Shown one piece after another: positions 8,506-16,925 of a stretch of 39,388 nt of DNA. The notes beneath the pieces are model-generated. The model was not told the origin of the DNA. It saw only the letters and a list, made by a program, of their open reading frames with translations, and made no database searches. Every line of letters starts with the position of its first letter. Position 1 is the first letter of the stretch. The stretch lies in assembly GCA_039045975.1 (NCBI GenBank), contig JBCCJA010000037.1, positions 1 to 39,388 on the forward strand, read 5' to 3'. Both the position numbers and the translations under genes were made by a program. This DNA comes from JBCCJA01 sp039045975. Its GTDB lineage: Bacteria > Planctomycetota > Planctomycetia > Planctomycetales > Planctomycetaceae.

Positions 8506-8610
8506 TACAGCATTTCTCCTTGACTCGTAGCGCGGTTGCCGGCTCGTGGGCCTGCGATTCGCATAGTTTGCAACTTCATCCGCGGCCACGAGTCAGCACG
8601 AAGTGCTGTA
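8506..8610. repeat. 105-bp palindromic element, diverged copy (behind dus)
   Basis: The ends match those of the elements at 220-323 and 27183-27286 (TACAGCATTTC and GAAGTGCTGTA). The right 20 bp, including the terminal CAGCAC-GAA-GTGCTG hairpin, is conserved. The interior is largely different, so this looks like a second subfamily. It lies 18 bp past the dus stop codon and upstream of mscL, in the same orientation as the other two copies. Confidence 0.75.
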
Positions 8611-8627
8611 GAAACCGCGCCGGCGGG

Positions 8628-9704
8628 TCACCACCGCTCGACCGGGCCGTTCGGCGTCCGGATCAACGCGGTCGGGACCGACGACTGCCGCTCGCCGTGG
8701 CGGTCGCGGATTTCGGCCACGACGGCCTCGAACTGTTCGAGCGATTCGATCCGACGCAGCCGGTCTTCGAGGTCCTCCGGGATGCCCAGCCGCGCCCCGT
8801 ACCACGCGGCGAACTTCCGGAACTCGACGCAGCCGTACTCGCCGAGCTGCTCGTGCATCAGCGTCACATGCCGCACGAGGAACGCGATCAGTTCCTCGGC
8901 AGTCGGGTCCGGCGAGTCGCGACCGACTTCGGCGTCGGCGATCTTGCGGAAGATCCAGGGGTCGAGCATCGCCCCGCGGCCGATCGCGACCGCGTCGCAG
9001 CCGGTGACACGCCGCATGTGCAGCGCGTCGGCGGCCGACCGCACGTCTCCGTTGCCGACGACCGGGATCAGCCCCTCGGCCGCCGCGACCGTCGCCGCGA
9101 TCCCGTCGAGGTCGACCGCCCCGGAGAAACCCTGCTGACGCGTCCGCCCGTGGATCGTGACCGCCGCGACGCCGAGGCCGGCGAACGCCCGCGTCAGCGC
9201 CGGCGCGGTCGTCGACGTGCGGTCCCAGCCGAGCCGCATTTTGACCGTCACGGGGATCTCGACGGCCTCGACGACACGCCGCACCAGGCCGGTCGCGCCC
9301 TGCGGGTCGCAAGCCAGCCGCGCCCCGCCGCCCGACCCGGTGATCTTCGCCATCGGGCAGCCCATGTTGATGTCGACCCCGCCGTAGCCGCGGCCTTCGA
9401 GGAACTTCGCCCCTTCGGCCAGCTCGTCGGGGTCGGAACCGAAGATCTGCACCGACAGCGGCCGGTCGGCGGCGGTCGTCTGCAACAGCCGCTTCGACTT
9501 CCGCGACTCGGCGAGCATCTGCGACGTCAAAATGAGATCGGTCGTCGCGAGCCCGACCCCGCCCAACTCCCGGACCGCCGTCCGGAACGGCAGATGCGTG
9601 TAACCGGCGAGCGGCGCGAGAAAATACCGGGTCGCGAGGACGCGGCCGCCGATCGTGATCGCGGGCGATTCGCGAACGGCGGGAGGGTTTTGGGTCAGCG
9701 TCAT
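8628..9704 (-). CDS. dusB: tRNA-dihydrouridine synthase (DusB-like)
   Basis: The 358-aa FMN enzyme reduces uridine to dihydrouridine in the tRNA D-loop. It is a TIM barrel with FMN-site motif APLAGYTHLPFR (30-41), the conserved catalytic Cys C116 in NMGCPMAKI, VTVKMRLGW, IHGRTRQQGFSG, VVGNGDV and AIGRGAMLDPWIF. The motif wording (MRLGW, IHGRTRQQ) fits DusB better than DusA or DusC. Its start overlaps the maf stop by 1 bp, which implies translational coupling. It is the last gene of the series that begins with the acyltransferase. Confidence 0.9.
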   Translation of the reverse strand: MTLTQNPPAVRESPAITIGGRVLATRYFLAPLAGYTHLPFRTAVRELGGVGLATTDLILTSQMLAESRKSKRLLQTTAADRPLSVQIFGSDPDELAEGAKFLEGRGYGGVDINMGCPMAKITGSGGGARLACDPQGATGLVRRVVEAVEIPVTVKMRLGWDRTSTTAPALTRAFAGLGVAAVTIHGRTRQQGFSGAVDLDGIAATVAAAEGLIPVVGNGDVRSAADALHMRRVTGCDAVAIGRGAMLDPWIFRKIADAEVGRDSPDPTAEELIAFLVRHVTLMHEQLGEYGCVEFRKFAAWYGARLGIPEDLEDRLRRIESLEQFEAVVAEIRDRHGERQSSVPTALIRTPNGPVERW

Positions 9705-10396
9705 CAGCGGTCGGTGTGTCCGGTGTGCTCGGCGATCGATCGACTGACCATTGTCACGGGCAGCCCGATCACGTTCGACAGGTCGCCTTCGACAGCGGCG
9801 ATGAAGGCCGCTGCGGCCCCTTGAATCGCGTAACCGCCCGCTTTCCCAAGTGGCTCCCCCGAACCGATATAGCGATCGATCGTTTCTTGTTCGAGCCGAT
9901 GCATGCGGACGGTAGTCGTCTCATAAAAGTCCGACCGGGCCAGGCCGCCCGCGGCCGCCCGTGAGCTGACCGATAGCCCCGTCACGACTTCGTGCTCGGC
10001 GTTTATGTAGTAATCACGGAACCAGTCCCGCACCGTCGGTGCATAGCGGTCCCCCTCGGGCGGTTTACCCAACGCCCGGTATGGCCCGTTGCGGAAGTCT
10101 TCGCGGTCCTCCGACACGATCACCGCCGTGTCGGCCGCGACGACGACGTCCCAGTCGTCGTGTGCCTCGGGGCCCGACCGGAGGCGCCCGACGACGTCGT
10201 CGGCCTTCAGCGATGCGATCGCGACGACCGCTTCGCAGATCTCCCGCCGGTCGGCGAGTCCGTCGAGCGAGGGCTCGTCGGCCGACGACGGCGGCATCAC
10301 CCGGACGGCCTCGGCCCCGTAGCGGGCGGTCAGGAGGTCACGCCGCCGCGGCGATCCCGACGCGAGCACGATCCGCGGCCGCGGCGCGTCGGTCAC
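9704..10396 (-). CDS. maf: Maf-family nucleotide pyrophosphatase
   Basis: The 230-aa protein has the Maf signatures ASGSPRRRDLL (residues 12-22), VVAADTAV and LGKAGGYAIQG. The family hydrolyses non-canonical or nucleoside triphosphates and has been linked to septum inhibition. It is slightly longer than typical Maf (about 190-200 aa) because of a segment around residues 110-140 (DREDFRNGPYRALGKPPEGD). It overlaps dus by 1 bp and the PDZ gene by 4 bp, so it is surely co-transcribed with them. Confidence 0.9.
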   Translation of the reverse strand: MTDAPRPRIVLASGSPRRRDLLTARYGAEAVRVMPPSSADEPSLDGLADRREICEAVVAIASLKADDVVGRLRSGPEAHDDWDVVVAADTAVIVSEDREDFRNGPYRALGKPPEGDRYAPTVRDWFRDYYINAEHEVVTGLSVSSRAAAGGLARSDFYETTTVRMHRLEQETIDRYIGSGEPLGKAGGYAIQGAAAAFIAAVEGDLSNVIGLPVTMVSRSIAEHTGHTDR

Positions 10397-11391
10397 TCGC
10401 CCTGCCAGGGCTTCATCGTCACCGTCACCGACATCTCCTCGCCGGCCCGGAAAAAGGTGACGGTGACCTCATCCCCCGGGTCGTATGGCTCGATCGCTTC
10501 GACGAGGTCGCCGAGGGACGAGACCGCCTCGTCGCCGAAGCGGATGATGATGTCGCCCCGCTGCAGCCCGGCGAGGTCCGCGGCGCTCTCGGGCGTGATC
10601 TCGTCGATCTCGCAGCGTTCGGCCGTCGGTTCTGCCTTGATGCCGAGCTTCGTCTTGCCCCGCTTTTGGATCTGTAGTTGCGGGTGGTCCCGCGTCAGTT
10701 CCTCGAGCATCGCGGCGGTCAGATTTTCGCCCGGCGTGAAGAACAGCGTCGCCCGCTGCAGCGGCAGCCGTCGGATATAGCCGAGCCCCTTCTCGCCGCC
10801 CCGCCATTTCGGGCCGAGGTAGATGTATTTCAAAGCCGGGCGGGTCTGCGTCTGCGGGCGCGTCGTCGGCATCGGGATCGTGAACCGCGCCAGCGGGTCG
10901 TCTCCTTCGCCGACGAACGCGACCTCGGCGCCCAGGTCCCGGACAGCCGCGATCATGCGGTCGTCTTCGAGCGCCTCGTGCCGGCGGAACACCGCTTCGG
11001 CGAAGACTGCGCTGCGGGACCGCTCTTCCCGCAGCCGCTGCAACGCGTCGACGACCCGTTCGACCGTTTCCCAGTCGTCCCGCCCGTGGGCCGCGACCCA
11101 CATCTCTCCGAGCAGGTCCATCGCCCGCACCGCGACCTCGGGATCGGCCGAGCCGGTCGCGGTCGCGACGACGTCGACCGCGTCGGGGCCGCCGCCGGTC
11201 AGCCGCGCCGCCGCCTTGCCGCGTTCCTCGAACGACGCGTCCGACAGTCGCCCGATCACTTCCTGGGCCTCGGCCGCGGTCAGCCGATCGGCCGCAGCGG
11301 CGATCGTCGGCAGGACGAGCATCGCGAACGCGGCCGCGAGCCGGCCCGCCAGTCTGCCGCCCTCACGAACGCCTTGGTCGTCAAGACTCAT
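10393..11391 (-). CDS. Secreted protein with HEAT-like N-region and C-terminal PDZ domain
   Basis: The 332-aa protein has an N-terminal signal sequence (AFAMLVLPTIAAAA). A helical region (about 35-160) with HEAT-repeat-like character follows (SFEERGKAAARLTGGGPDAV, EVAVRAMDLLGEMW). The C-terminal PDZ domain is at about 250-325 (ESAADLAGLQRGDIIIRFGD). No protease catalytic triad is visible, so it is a PDZ adaptor-like envelope protein rather than a DegP-type protease. It overlaps maf by 4 bp and the acyltransferase by 11 bp. Its function is unknown. Confidence 0.8.
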   Translation of the reverse strand: MSLDDQGVREGGRLAGRLAAAFAMLVLPTIAAAADRLTAAEAQEVIGRLSDASFEERGKAAARLTGGGPDAVDVVATATGSADPEVAVRAMDLLGEMWVAAHGRDDWETVERVVDALQRLREERSRSAVFAEAVFRRHEALEDDRMIAAVRDLGAEVAFVGEGDDPLARFTIPMPTTRPQTQTRPALKYIYLGPKWRGGEKGLGYIRRLPLQRATLFFTPGENLTAAMLEELTRDHPQLQIQKRGKTKLGIKAEPTAERCEIDEITPESAADLAGLQRGDIIIRFGDEAVSSLGDLVEAIEPYDPGDEVTVTFFRAGEEMSVTVTMKPWQGE

Positions 11392-12226
11392 CGTGTTTCC
11401 CGGTCTGTCGCCCGGCGGTCGCGAGTGCCATGACCGCCGTGCGCAGTTCGTCGGTGACCGCCTCCCTGCGACACCGTCCGTCGTCAGCGTAGGACAACGG
11501 CTGATTCACGACGATACGGATCTTGCGCCCCCGCTGTCGCCGGGTTTCCCTCGCCAGGAGGCCCAATCTCAGTGTCCTGCTGAAGCGGCTCGCGACGTGA
11601 AACGCCCGGCCGTTCGCCCCGCCGAACCAGACCGGCACCGCCGTCGCCCCCGACGCCAGGATCAGCGACGCCGTGAACGGCCCCCAAGGCAGCTCCTCGA
11701 CCGGGCCGAACCCGCCGCGGGCCGTCGCCACGCCGCCGCCCGGAAAGATCCCCAACGCCCCGCCCGCCGACAGGTGCTCGCGGGCCCGACGCCGCGTCGC
11801 GAGGTTCGCCCGCTCGGCCGCCTTCGTGCCGGCGAAGTCGACCGGCAAGATCTTGTCGGCGAACCCGTCGACGGCGGCCAACGTCTTGTGCGCGACGACG
11901 ACCGCGTCGGCCCGCACCCGCGCCATCAGCCGCCCGAGCAGCACCCCGTCGACGATCCCGTACGGATGGTTCGCGGCGAACACGACCGGGCCCTCACGCG
12001 GCACGTCGCCGATCGCGCCGCTCTCTTCGGCGTCGACGCCGAGCGACCGGGCCGCCGCCTCCCACGGGCACGTTGCGCCGCCCGCGACCCGCCGGCGGAA
12101 ATCGGCCCCCGCCGACCCGAGCCCCGCGGCCGACTCCATGCCCCGTACCACGGCCCGCTTCCAAGGCGACGCCGCGTCGCACGCGTAACTGAACGGGTTC
12201 CTCGCCGCGACTCGCCTCACCGACAT
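11381..12226 (-). CDS. PlsC-like lysophospholipid acyltransferase family protein
   Basis: The 281-aa protein has an acyltransferase core: NHPYGIVDG supplies the catalytic His and Asp (H87, D93), and FPGGGVAT occupies the substrate-binding FPEG position. This is the hemolysin/OlsB-like branch (NHPxGxxDG), whose members acylate lyso-lipids or ornithine lipids at the inner membrane. The ATG at 12226 is used because upstream codons are arginine-rich and unrelated to the fold. It is the first gene of the overlapping series with PDZ, maf and dus, with an 11-bp overlap. Confidence 0.8.
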   Translation of the reverse strand: MSVRRVAARNPFSYACDAASPWKRAVVRGMESAAGLGSAGADFRRRVAGGATCPWEAAARSLGVDAEESGAIGDVPREGPVVFAANHPYGIVDGVLLGRLMARVRADAVVVAHKTLAAVDGFADKILPVDFAGTKAAERANLATRRRAREHLSAGGALGIFPGGGVATARGGFGPVEELPWGPFTASLILASGATAVPVWFGGANGRAFHVASRFSRTLRLGLLARETRRQRGRKIRIVVNQPLSYADDGRCRREAVTDELRTAVMALATAGRQTGKHDES

Positions 12227-12281
12227 CTCCGAGTGTGCATCTCGGTCGTCGACGGCAGGACGTCGGGCGGACGCGGCCGGT

Positions 12282-13604
12282 TCAATCGGTCGACGTCCGG
12301 TTCCTGACGATCCGGCCGCCGAGCGTCGCCGTCGCACCCAGTCCTACCACCGACGCCGCCAGTAACAAGCCGAAAATCACGGCGTAGCCGCCCGGCGCCC
12401 CCTGCCAGGCGTCGATGACCCGGCCCGTGAACAGCGGCATGTAGATCTCCGGCGTGAAGCCGACGAAGCTGATCACGCCGACCGCGGCCCCGGTGATTTC
12501 CCGCGGCACAGCCGATTCTTCGAGCAACGCGAAGTAGACGCCGCGGAGCGCGAACGCCCCGCCGCTCAACGTCGCGACGTTCAGCCACAGCAGCGCCGTC
12601 GGTCCGGTCGACGGCGCGAACAGCAGCGACGTCGCCGCCACGCCGGTCACGACGAACGACCCCGCCACGACCCGCCACGCCGTCACGCGGTCGGCGAGCA
12701 GCCCGGCCGCGACCGCCGCGGCCGGGCGGGCCCACATCGTCTGCGTGCTCAACTTCGCCGCCTCGACCTCCGACCAGCCCCACACGTCGGCGGCGTACTG
12801 GGCGTAAATGTCGCGACTCTTGAACAGCGTGTAAGCCGCCGCGATCACGACCGCCTGCAGCCATACCTCGGGCCGGCCGAGACACGCTCTCAACGCCGCG
12901 GCGCCCACGTTCCGGTCGGATCGCTCGCCCGACCCGCCCGTCGGGATCAGCGCCCACGCCGCCGCGGCCGCACCGAAACAGGCGACGGTGTAAACGCCGA
13001 TCACCTGTCGGATCGCGGCGAGCTGCCGGGCCGGCGTCACGTCTTCGCCGCCGTCGGGGAAACAGACCGCGAACAGGCCGAGCGCGAACAGGCCCAACAG
13101 CGCCGAAGTCGCCCCCCGCCCGCCGTCGAGCAGCCCGAACGCCGACCCCTGCGCCGACCCGCCGCCCCAGTCCCGCGTCGCGCGGATCAACGCCGACCAG
13201 AACGGCACGATCGTCGTCAGCCCCCAGTAGGCGAACAGCCCGCACAGCCCCGCGTACGACGGCACCGTCAGCAGGTAAAGACCGCCGAGCCCCGTCGCGA
13301 CGAGCGAACCCGCCAGCAGCCGCCCGGGCGGATACCGGTCCGCCACCGCCCCGCCGACGACGTACGCGAACGCCGCCACGGCGCCGTAAATCGCCCCCAG
13401 CGTCCCGAGCTGCGCCTGATCGATGCCGAACACGCCGACGAACGTCGGCCGGAAGTGCCGACTGACGTGAAACGGCAGCAAAAAGACCGCCTCGCCCGCG
13501 AGGACGAGTGCGAGCATCGCGAGGCCGCGTCGCCGGCGTGCCGGGGCGCGCCCCGCCGTTTCGGTCAAGGTGTCGTCTTTCGTGTCGACGCAGTGTGGCC
13601 CCAT
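12282..13604 (-). CDS. MFS transporter
   Basis: The 440-aa protein has about 12 hydrophobic segments and the MFS loop 2-3 signature as GGAVADRYPPGRLL. It resembles proteins annotated as nucleoside/proton or sugar-phosphate symporter-like permeases (FRPTFVGVFGIDQAQLGTLG), but the substrate cannot be assigned. The ATG at 13604 is chosen over an upstream TTG (13631) that lacks a ribosome site. The stop is 55 bp from the acyltransferase start, so it may share the transcript. Confidence 0.85.
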   Translation of the reverse strand: MGPHCVDTKDDTLTETAGRAPARRRRGLAMLALVLAGEAVFLLPFHVSRHFRPTFVGVFGIDQAQLGTLGAIYGAVAAFAYVVGGAVADRYPPGRLLAGSLVATGLGGLYLLTVPSYAGLCGLFAYWGLTTIVPFWSALIRATRDWGGGSAQGSAFGLLDGGRGATSALLGLFALGLFAVCFPDGGEDVTPARQLAAIRQVIGVYTVACFGAAAAAWALIPTGGSGERSDRNVGAAALRACLGRPEVWLQAVVIAAAYTLFKSRDIYAQYAADVWGWSEVEAAKLSTQTMWARPAAAVAAGLLADRVTAWRVVAGSFVVTGVAATSLLFAPSTGPTALLWLNVATLSGGAFALRGVYFALLEESAVPREITGAAVGVISFVGFTPEIYMPLFTGRVIDAWQGAPGGYAVIFGLLLAASVVGLGATATLGGRIVRNRTSTD

Positions 13605-13751
13605 GACGACCTGATTAGGCCGACGGTTCAAGCCGACGCCGTGCCCGCGGAAGGGCCGAGTTCAGTGCCGGTCGCACCCTCCGCCGATCGGAACGCGTAT
13701 CATGACCGCCATGGCGTGGTGTTTTCATTCTCGTTCTATGAGGAGAAACAG

Positions 13752-14522
13752 ATGCCGTTCTTCACGTGCGTTCGCACATGCCGCCGTCAGCGTGGCTTCA
13801 CCTTCGGTCAGTTCGCGATCTGGATGTTCGGGGGTTCGTCTCTGCTCGGAATCTTCACCGCGCTGCTCCTGCCGTCGATCTCTCGGGGCACGGGGCAGGC
13901 CGCACATCGCACGATGTGCAAAAACAACCTCAAGCAGCTCGGCCTCGCGTTGCACAACTATCACGACGTGCACGGCTCGTTCCCGCCGGCTTACACGGAG
14001 GATGATTGCGGGCGGCCGCTGCACAGTTGGCGGACGCTGTTGCTGCCGTATTTAGAACAGTCGGACGCGTACGCACGGCTCGACCTCGCGCGTGCGTGGG
14101 ACGACCCGGTCAATGCGGCGGTTTTTGAAGAGATGTCGCCGGACGTTTTTGTCTGCCCGTCCTCGGCGATTCCTTGGCGAGAAACGTCCTATCTGGCGAT
14201 CGTATCGCCTCTGAATCCTATTAAAGGGCCCGTCACGTCGGGGTGGTCGGAGACCTCCGAGGGCGGTGGCGGGATATCACTGATGATCGCCGAAGTCGGC
14301 GAAGATCAAGCTGTGCCCTGGATGAAGCCGGCCGACTTGATGCCGGACGAGCTTCTTCAATTAGTCGAAGTCGCGCGAGAGGACGTCTACGTTTCGGGTA
14401 ATCATTACGGAGGGTTCCAGGCCTGCCTCAGCGACGGCACGGTCCGCTTCATTTCTTACGATATCGACACGGGGACTTTGGGCGGTCTGCTACGGGGAGA
14501 TCCGGACGTCGGGGAATATTGA
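13752..14522 (+). CDS. Solitary, degenerate DUF1559 prepilin-like protein
   Basis: The 256-aa protein is clearly a DUF1559 member (MCKNNLKQLGLALHNYHDVHGSFPPAY, and a C-terminal LSDGTVRFIS). Its prepilin leader has decayed: GFTFGQFAIWMFGGSSLLGI replaces the canonical GFTLIELLVVIAIIAIIVAL, so the conserved Glu at mature position 5 is Gln/absent. It is also about 110-180 residues shorter than the other DUF1559 proteins here. The ATG has AGGAGA 5 nt upstream, and a T-rich promoter-like stretch lies at 13720-13740. Its 3' end overlaps the convergent DUF2306 gene by 33 bp. No sigma, FecR or lipoprotein gene accompanies it. Confidence 0.85.
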   Translation: MPFFTCVRTCRRQRGFTFGQFAIWMFGGSSLLGIFTALLLPSISRGTGQAAHRTMCKNNLKQLGLALHNYHDVHGSFPPAYTEDDCGRPLHSWRTLLLPYLEQSDAYARLDLARAWDDPVNAAVFEEMSPDVFVCPSSAIPWRETSYLAIVSPLNPIKGPVTSGWSETSEGGGGISLMIAEVGEDQAVPWMKPADLMPDELLQLVEVAREDVYVSGNHYGGFQACLSDGTVRFISYDIDTGTLGGLLRGDPDVGEY

Positions 14523-15161
14523 GGGTCGACGTTTCAGCCGCTCTGCGGCCTCGAAGCCGCAGAGCGGCACGGCCCAACTCGCCCACGTGATCGCGACGTC
14601 GTACCACGGCGGGACGTCGGGGAGCATTTCCCCGACGCCGCCCAAAATGCGGATCACGACCGCCGAGCAGAGCAGTAAATAATTTCGCGTCATCCAGCGG
14701 CGATGGCCTTCGAAGTCGCGTGCGACCGCGGCGGACCGCCAGCCGGCGATCGCCGTCGCGGCCGTCACGAACGCCAGCAGGCCGAGCGACAGCCCGGCCG
14801 ACGGGCCGGCCCGCGCGTACCCGGCCATCCAAAGGCCGCTCGGCGTAACGAAGAACAAGACATTTAAGATTTGCAGCCGTCCCAGCCGTCGGTGCCAACG
14901 CGGAAGGCGTCGGCGGAACGGCCCGCTCATCAGCAGCGTCCCGAGCACGATCGACAGCGGACCGCTGACCAAATGGGTCGCGAACGCCCAGTGGTAGCCC
15001 CCGTAGAAGTAACCGCCGCGGTCCTGCAGGAAGCCGGTCGAGAAATCAGGCGGGAAGTAGTCCCTGTAGCCGAGCACGATCCGGCCCGTTACCTGGACGA
15101 CGAGCAACGCGGCGGCCGCCGCCACGACGGTTTCGAGTCCCGACCGATGTGCCCGCCGCAT
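14490..15161 (-). CDS. DUF2306 integral membrane protein
   Basis: The 223-aa protein has about six to seven hydrophobic segments. DUF2306 hallmarks are HWAFATHLVSGPLSIVLG, PRWHRRLGRL and EGHRRWMTRNYLLL. The conserved His and Arg residues in these loops suggest a heme or quinone membrane protein, but no function is established. The ATG at 15161 has AAAGGG upstream. It converges on the DUF1559 gene with a 33-bp overlap. A 13-bp perfect stem-loop lies within its last codons. Confidence 0.8.
   Translation of the reverse strand: MRRAHRSGLETVVAAAAALLVVQVTGRIVLGYRDYFPPDFSTGFLQDRGGYFYGGYHWAFATHLVSGPLSIVLGTLLMSGPFRRRLPRWHRRLGRLQILNVLFFVTPSGLWMAGYARAGPSAGLSLGLLAFVTAATAIAGWRSAAVARDFEGHRRWMTRNYLLLCSAVVIRILGGVGEMLPDVPPWYDVAITWASWAVPLCGFEAAERLKRRPSIFPDVRISP
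14537..14568 (+). terminator. 13-bp stem-loop after the solitary DUF1559 gene
   Basis: GCCGCTCTGCGGC/GCCGCAGAGCGGC with a 6-nt loop (CTCGAA) begins 15 bp after the DUF1559 stop. It also encodes residues near the C-terminus of the opposing DUF2306 protein. It has no T tract. It may limit read-through in either direction. Confidence 0.45.
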
Positions 15162-15186
15162 AGTCGCCCTTTCGGTCAACCCGCGG

Positions 15187-15990
15187 TCATCCGCCCTTCC
15201 GCCCCATGAACACATAATACGGCGCCTTCAGCACCGGGACGACGGGGAGGCTGCCGAAGTCTTCTTTCAGGCTCACCGTGTCGAACCGTTCGGTCAGGAA
15301 CGGCAGGTGATCCGGGCTGAGGAAGACGTTGTCGATCGCGAAGAAGTCGTGCCAGACGGTCCGTGTCAGCCAGCCGTGGCGGCGGCGGCCCTCGGCGGGG
15401 TATTTACGGCTGACATAGAAATCAGCCACGCCGATCAGTCCGCCCGGTTTTAAGATCTCGTAGGCGTGTTCGACTGCCGCGAACCAGTCGGGGATCATCG
15501 TCAGCGAGTAGCTGAACGTGACGACGTCGGCGGTGCCTTCCGGCGGGACCCATTGCGTCGCGTCGCCCTCGACGGTCGTGACGTTGGTCCAGCCGCGGTC
15601 GGCGATCCGCTTTTGGCCGATCTCCAGCAGCGGCGTGCAGAGGTCGACCAGGTACAGCTGCGACAGCGACGGCAGCTTGCCGGAGGCGGCGACGTGCTCG
15701 GCGTTCTCGCCCGTGCCGGCGCCCAGGTCGACCCAGATGCCGCCCTCGGGGGCGAGGCCGGCGACCGAGGTCATCATCTCCTCGCGGCCGTGCAGCAGGC
15801 GGCGGCGGTAGGCGTCGTAGCCCTCGGCCTGGTTGGCGTAGAAGTCGTTCAGCCGTTCGGCGTGCGTCGACCCGCTGCCGCGGTGGAACGCCATCTGCCA
15901 GAGGATCTTGGCGTCGTTGAGCACGCCGCCTTTCGGGGCGGGGGAGGGCAGGGCGGAATCACTCACGGCGACGCTCGCGACGGGCAACAC
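15187..15990 (-). CDS. SAM-dependent methyltransferase, BtaB-like
   Basis: The product is a 267-aa class I methyltransferase. The SAM motif I is VDLGAGTGENAEHVA, motif II is LYLVDLCTPLLEI, and post-motif regions include VTFSYSLTMIPDW and LKPGGLIGVADF. The N-terminal segment HAERLNDFYANQAEGYDAYR and the C-terminal KAPYYVFMGRK resemble the N-methyltransferase part of betaine-lipid (DGTS) synthases. No BtaA partner (DUF3419) is in the window, so this is inference. The GTG at 15990 is weakly supported; a second GTG at 15966 is an equally good start. It lies 26 bp upstream of the DUF2306 gene. Confidence 0.8.
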   Translation of the reverse strand: MLPVASVAVSDSALPSPAPKGGVLNDAKILWQMAFHRGSGSTHAERLNDFYANQAEGYDAYRRRLLHGREEMMTSVAGLAPEGGIWVDLGAGTGENAEHVAASGKLPSLSQLYLVDLCTPLLEIGQKRIADRGWTNVTTVEGDATQWVPPEGTADVVTFSYSLTMIPDWFAAVEHAYEILKPGGLIGVADFYVSRKYPAEGRRRHGWLTRTVWHDFFAIDNVFLSPDHLPFLTERFDTVSLKEDFGSLPVVPVLKAPYYVFMGRKGG

Positions 15991-16090
15991 TCGGACGCCC
16001 GCGAAGATAAGCTATGCGAACCCGCACCGCCCGCGTCGGCAGGCCGTACGGTGTTTGATCGGTCACGCCAGTCCTTCTCCATCTGCCGGC

Positions 16091-16132
16091 TGTTCGCTGT
16101 TCGCTGTTCGCTGTTCGCTGTTCGCTGTTCGC
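16091..16132. repeat. Heptanucleotide tandem repeat (TGTTCGC)x6
   Basis: There are six perfect, contiguous copies of TGTTCGC, followed by the partial copy TGT. The tract ends 1 bp before a possible GTG start (16134) and 13 bp before the ATG (16146) of the HD-like gene, in its leader region. Seven is not a multiple of three, so slippage would change spacing or frame. Confidence 0.95.
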
Positions 16133-16145
16133 TGTGCACTCAGAG

Positions 16146-16898
16146 ATGCTCAATCCGAAACAGCACCGCCGTGTGATCGCCGAGGCGGCCCGGCGGATCG
16201 TCGCCGGCGAGGTCTCTCACCCGCGGCTGGCGAAGTTCCGGGCCGCCCGCGACGTCGTCGGGCGACGCTGCCGGCCCGACGAACTCCCGACCGACGGCGA
16301 GATCCACGCCGAGGTCCGCCTGCTGATGCAACCGGGCCTCGTCACGCCGGTCACCGTGGTCGACAGTGATGATGCCGCAGGCCCGGCGGTCGACTGGGGC
16401 GAACTGAACGAGACCTACGGTTCCGAGGACGACGAGGACGGCCTGCCGCCCGAGCGGTGGGAGATCTTTCTCGGCCTGCTGCGTCCGCTCACCCGCGTAC
16501 GCATGCCGCCGACGTGGCATCCCGAGGGCGACGCCCTGACGCATTCATTGCAGGTCTACGCCCTCGCCACCGACGCGATCCCGTACGACGAGGAGTTCCG
16601 CCTCGCCGCCCTCCTGCACGAGGTCGGTCGCGGGATCGATTCGGTCGACCCGGTCCCGGCCGCGGTCGACGAACTGGCCGACCTCGTCACGCCCCGCACG
16701 CTGTGGTTCGTCGAGCACCTGTCCGACGCGCTCAAGCTGGCCCGCGGCGAATCGGGCGCCCGCACCCGTAGGCGTCTCGCCGCGAGCGAAGACTTCGAGA
16801 CCCTCCGCACCCTCGCCGACTGCGACCGGGCGGGCCGCAAGCGGGGCATGGCCGTGCCGCTCGTCGAGGACGTGTTGGACGAGTTGGCCGGAACCTGA
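16146..16898 (+). CDS. HD-like domain protein with altered HD motif
   Basis: The 250-aa protein resembles HD-domain proteins from tRNA nucleotidyltransferase-type phosphohydrolases: HPEGDALTHSLQVYALA followed by RLAALLHEVGRGID. The diagnostic His-Asp pair reads His-Glu (H158-E159), and the downstream metal-ligand region reads WFVEHLSD where a second His is usual. Metal binding may be weakened or lost. The ATG at 16146 is preferred; a GTG at 16134 would add four residues and start almost inside the heptanucleotide repeat. It stands alone between the methyltransferase and a small hypothetical gene. Confidence 0.7.
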   Translation: MLNPKQHRRVIAEAARRIVAGEVSHPRLAKFRAARDVVGRRCRPDELPTDGEIHAEVRLLMQPGLVTPVTVVDSDDAAGPAVDWGELNETYGSEDDEDGLPPERWEIFLGLLRPLTRVRMPPTWHPEGDALTHSLQVYALATDAIPYDEEFRLAALLHEVGRGIDSVDPVPAAVDELADLVTPRTLWFVEHLSDALKLARGESGARTRRRLAASEDFETLRTLADCDRAGRKRGMAVPLVEDVLDELAGT

Positions 16899-16925
16899 AT
16901 CGGCTGCATGTGTCCGGACGGCGAT

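Noticed and set aside
8520..9824. A 434-codon plus-strand frame opposite dus
   Set aside because: Antisense shadow of a well-supported dus gene; it also runs through the 105-bp repeat.
10823..12307. A 494-codon plus-strand frame opposite the PDZ and acyltransferase genes
   Set aside because: It spans two overlapping real genes, is Arg/Ser/Ala-rich and has no recognisable domain.
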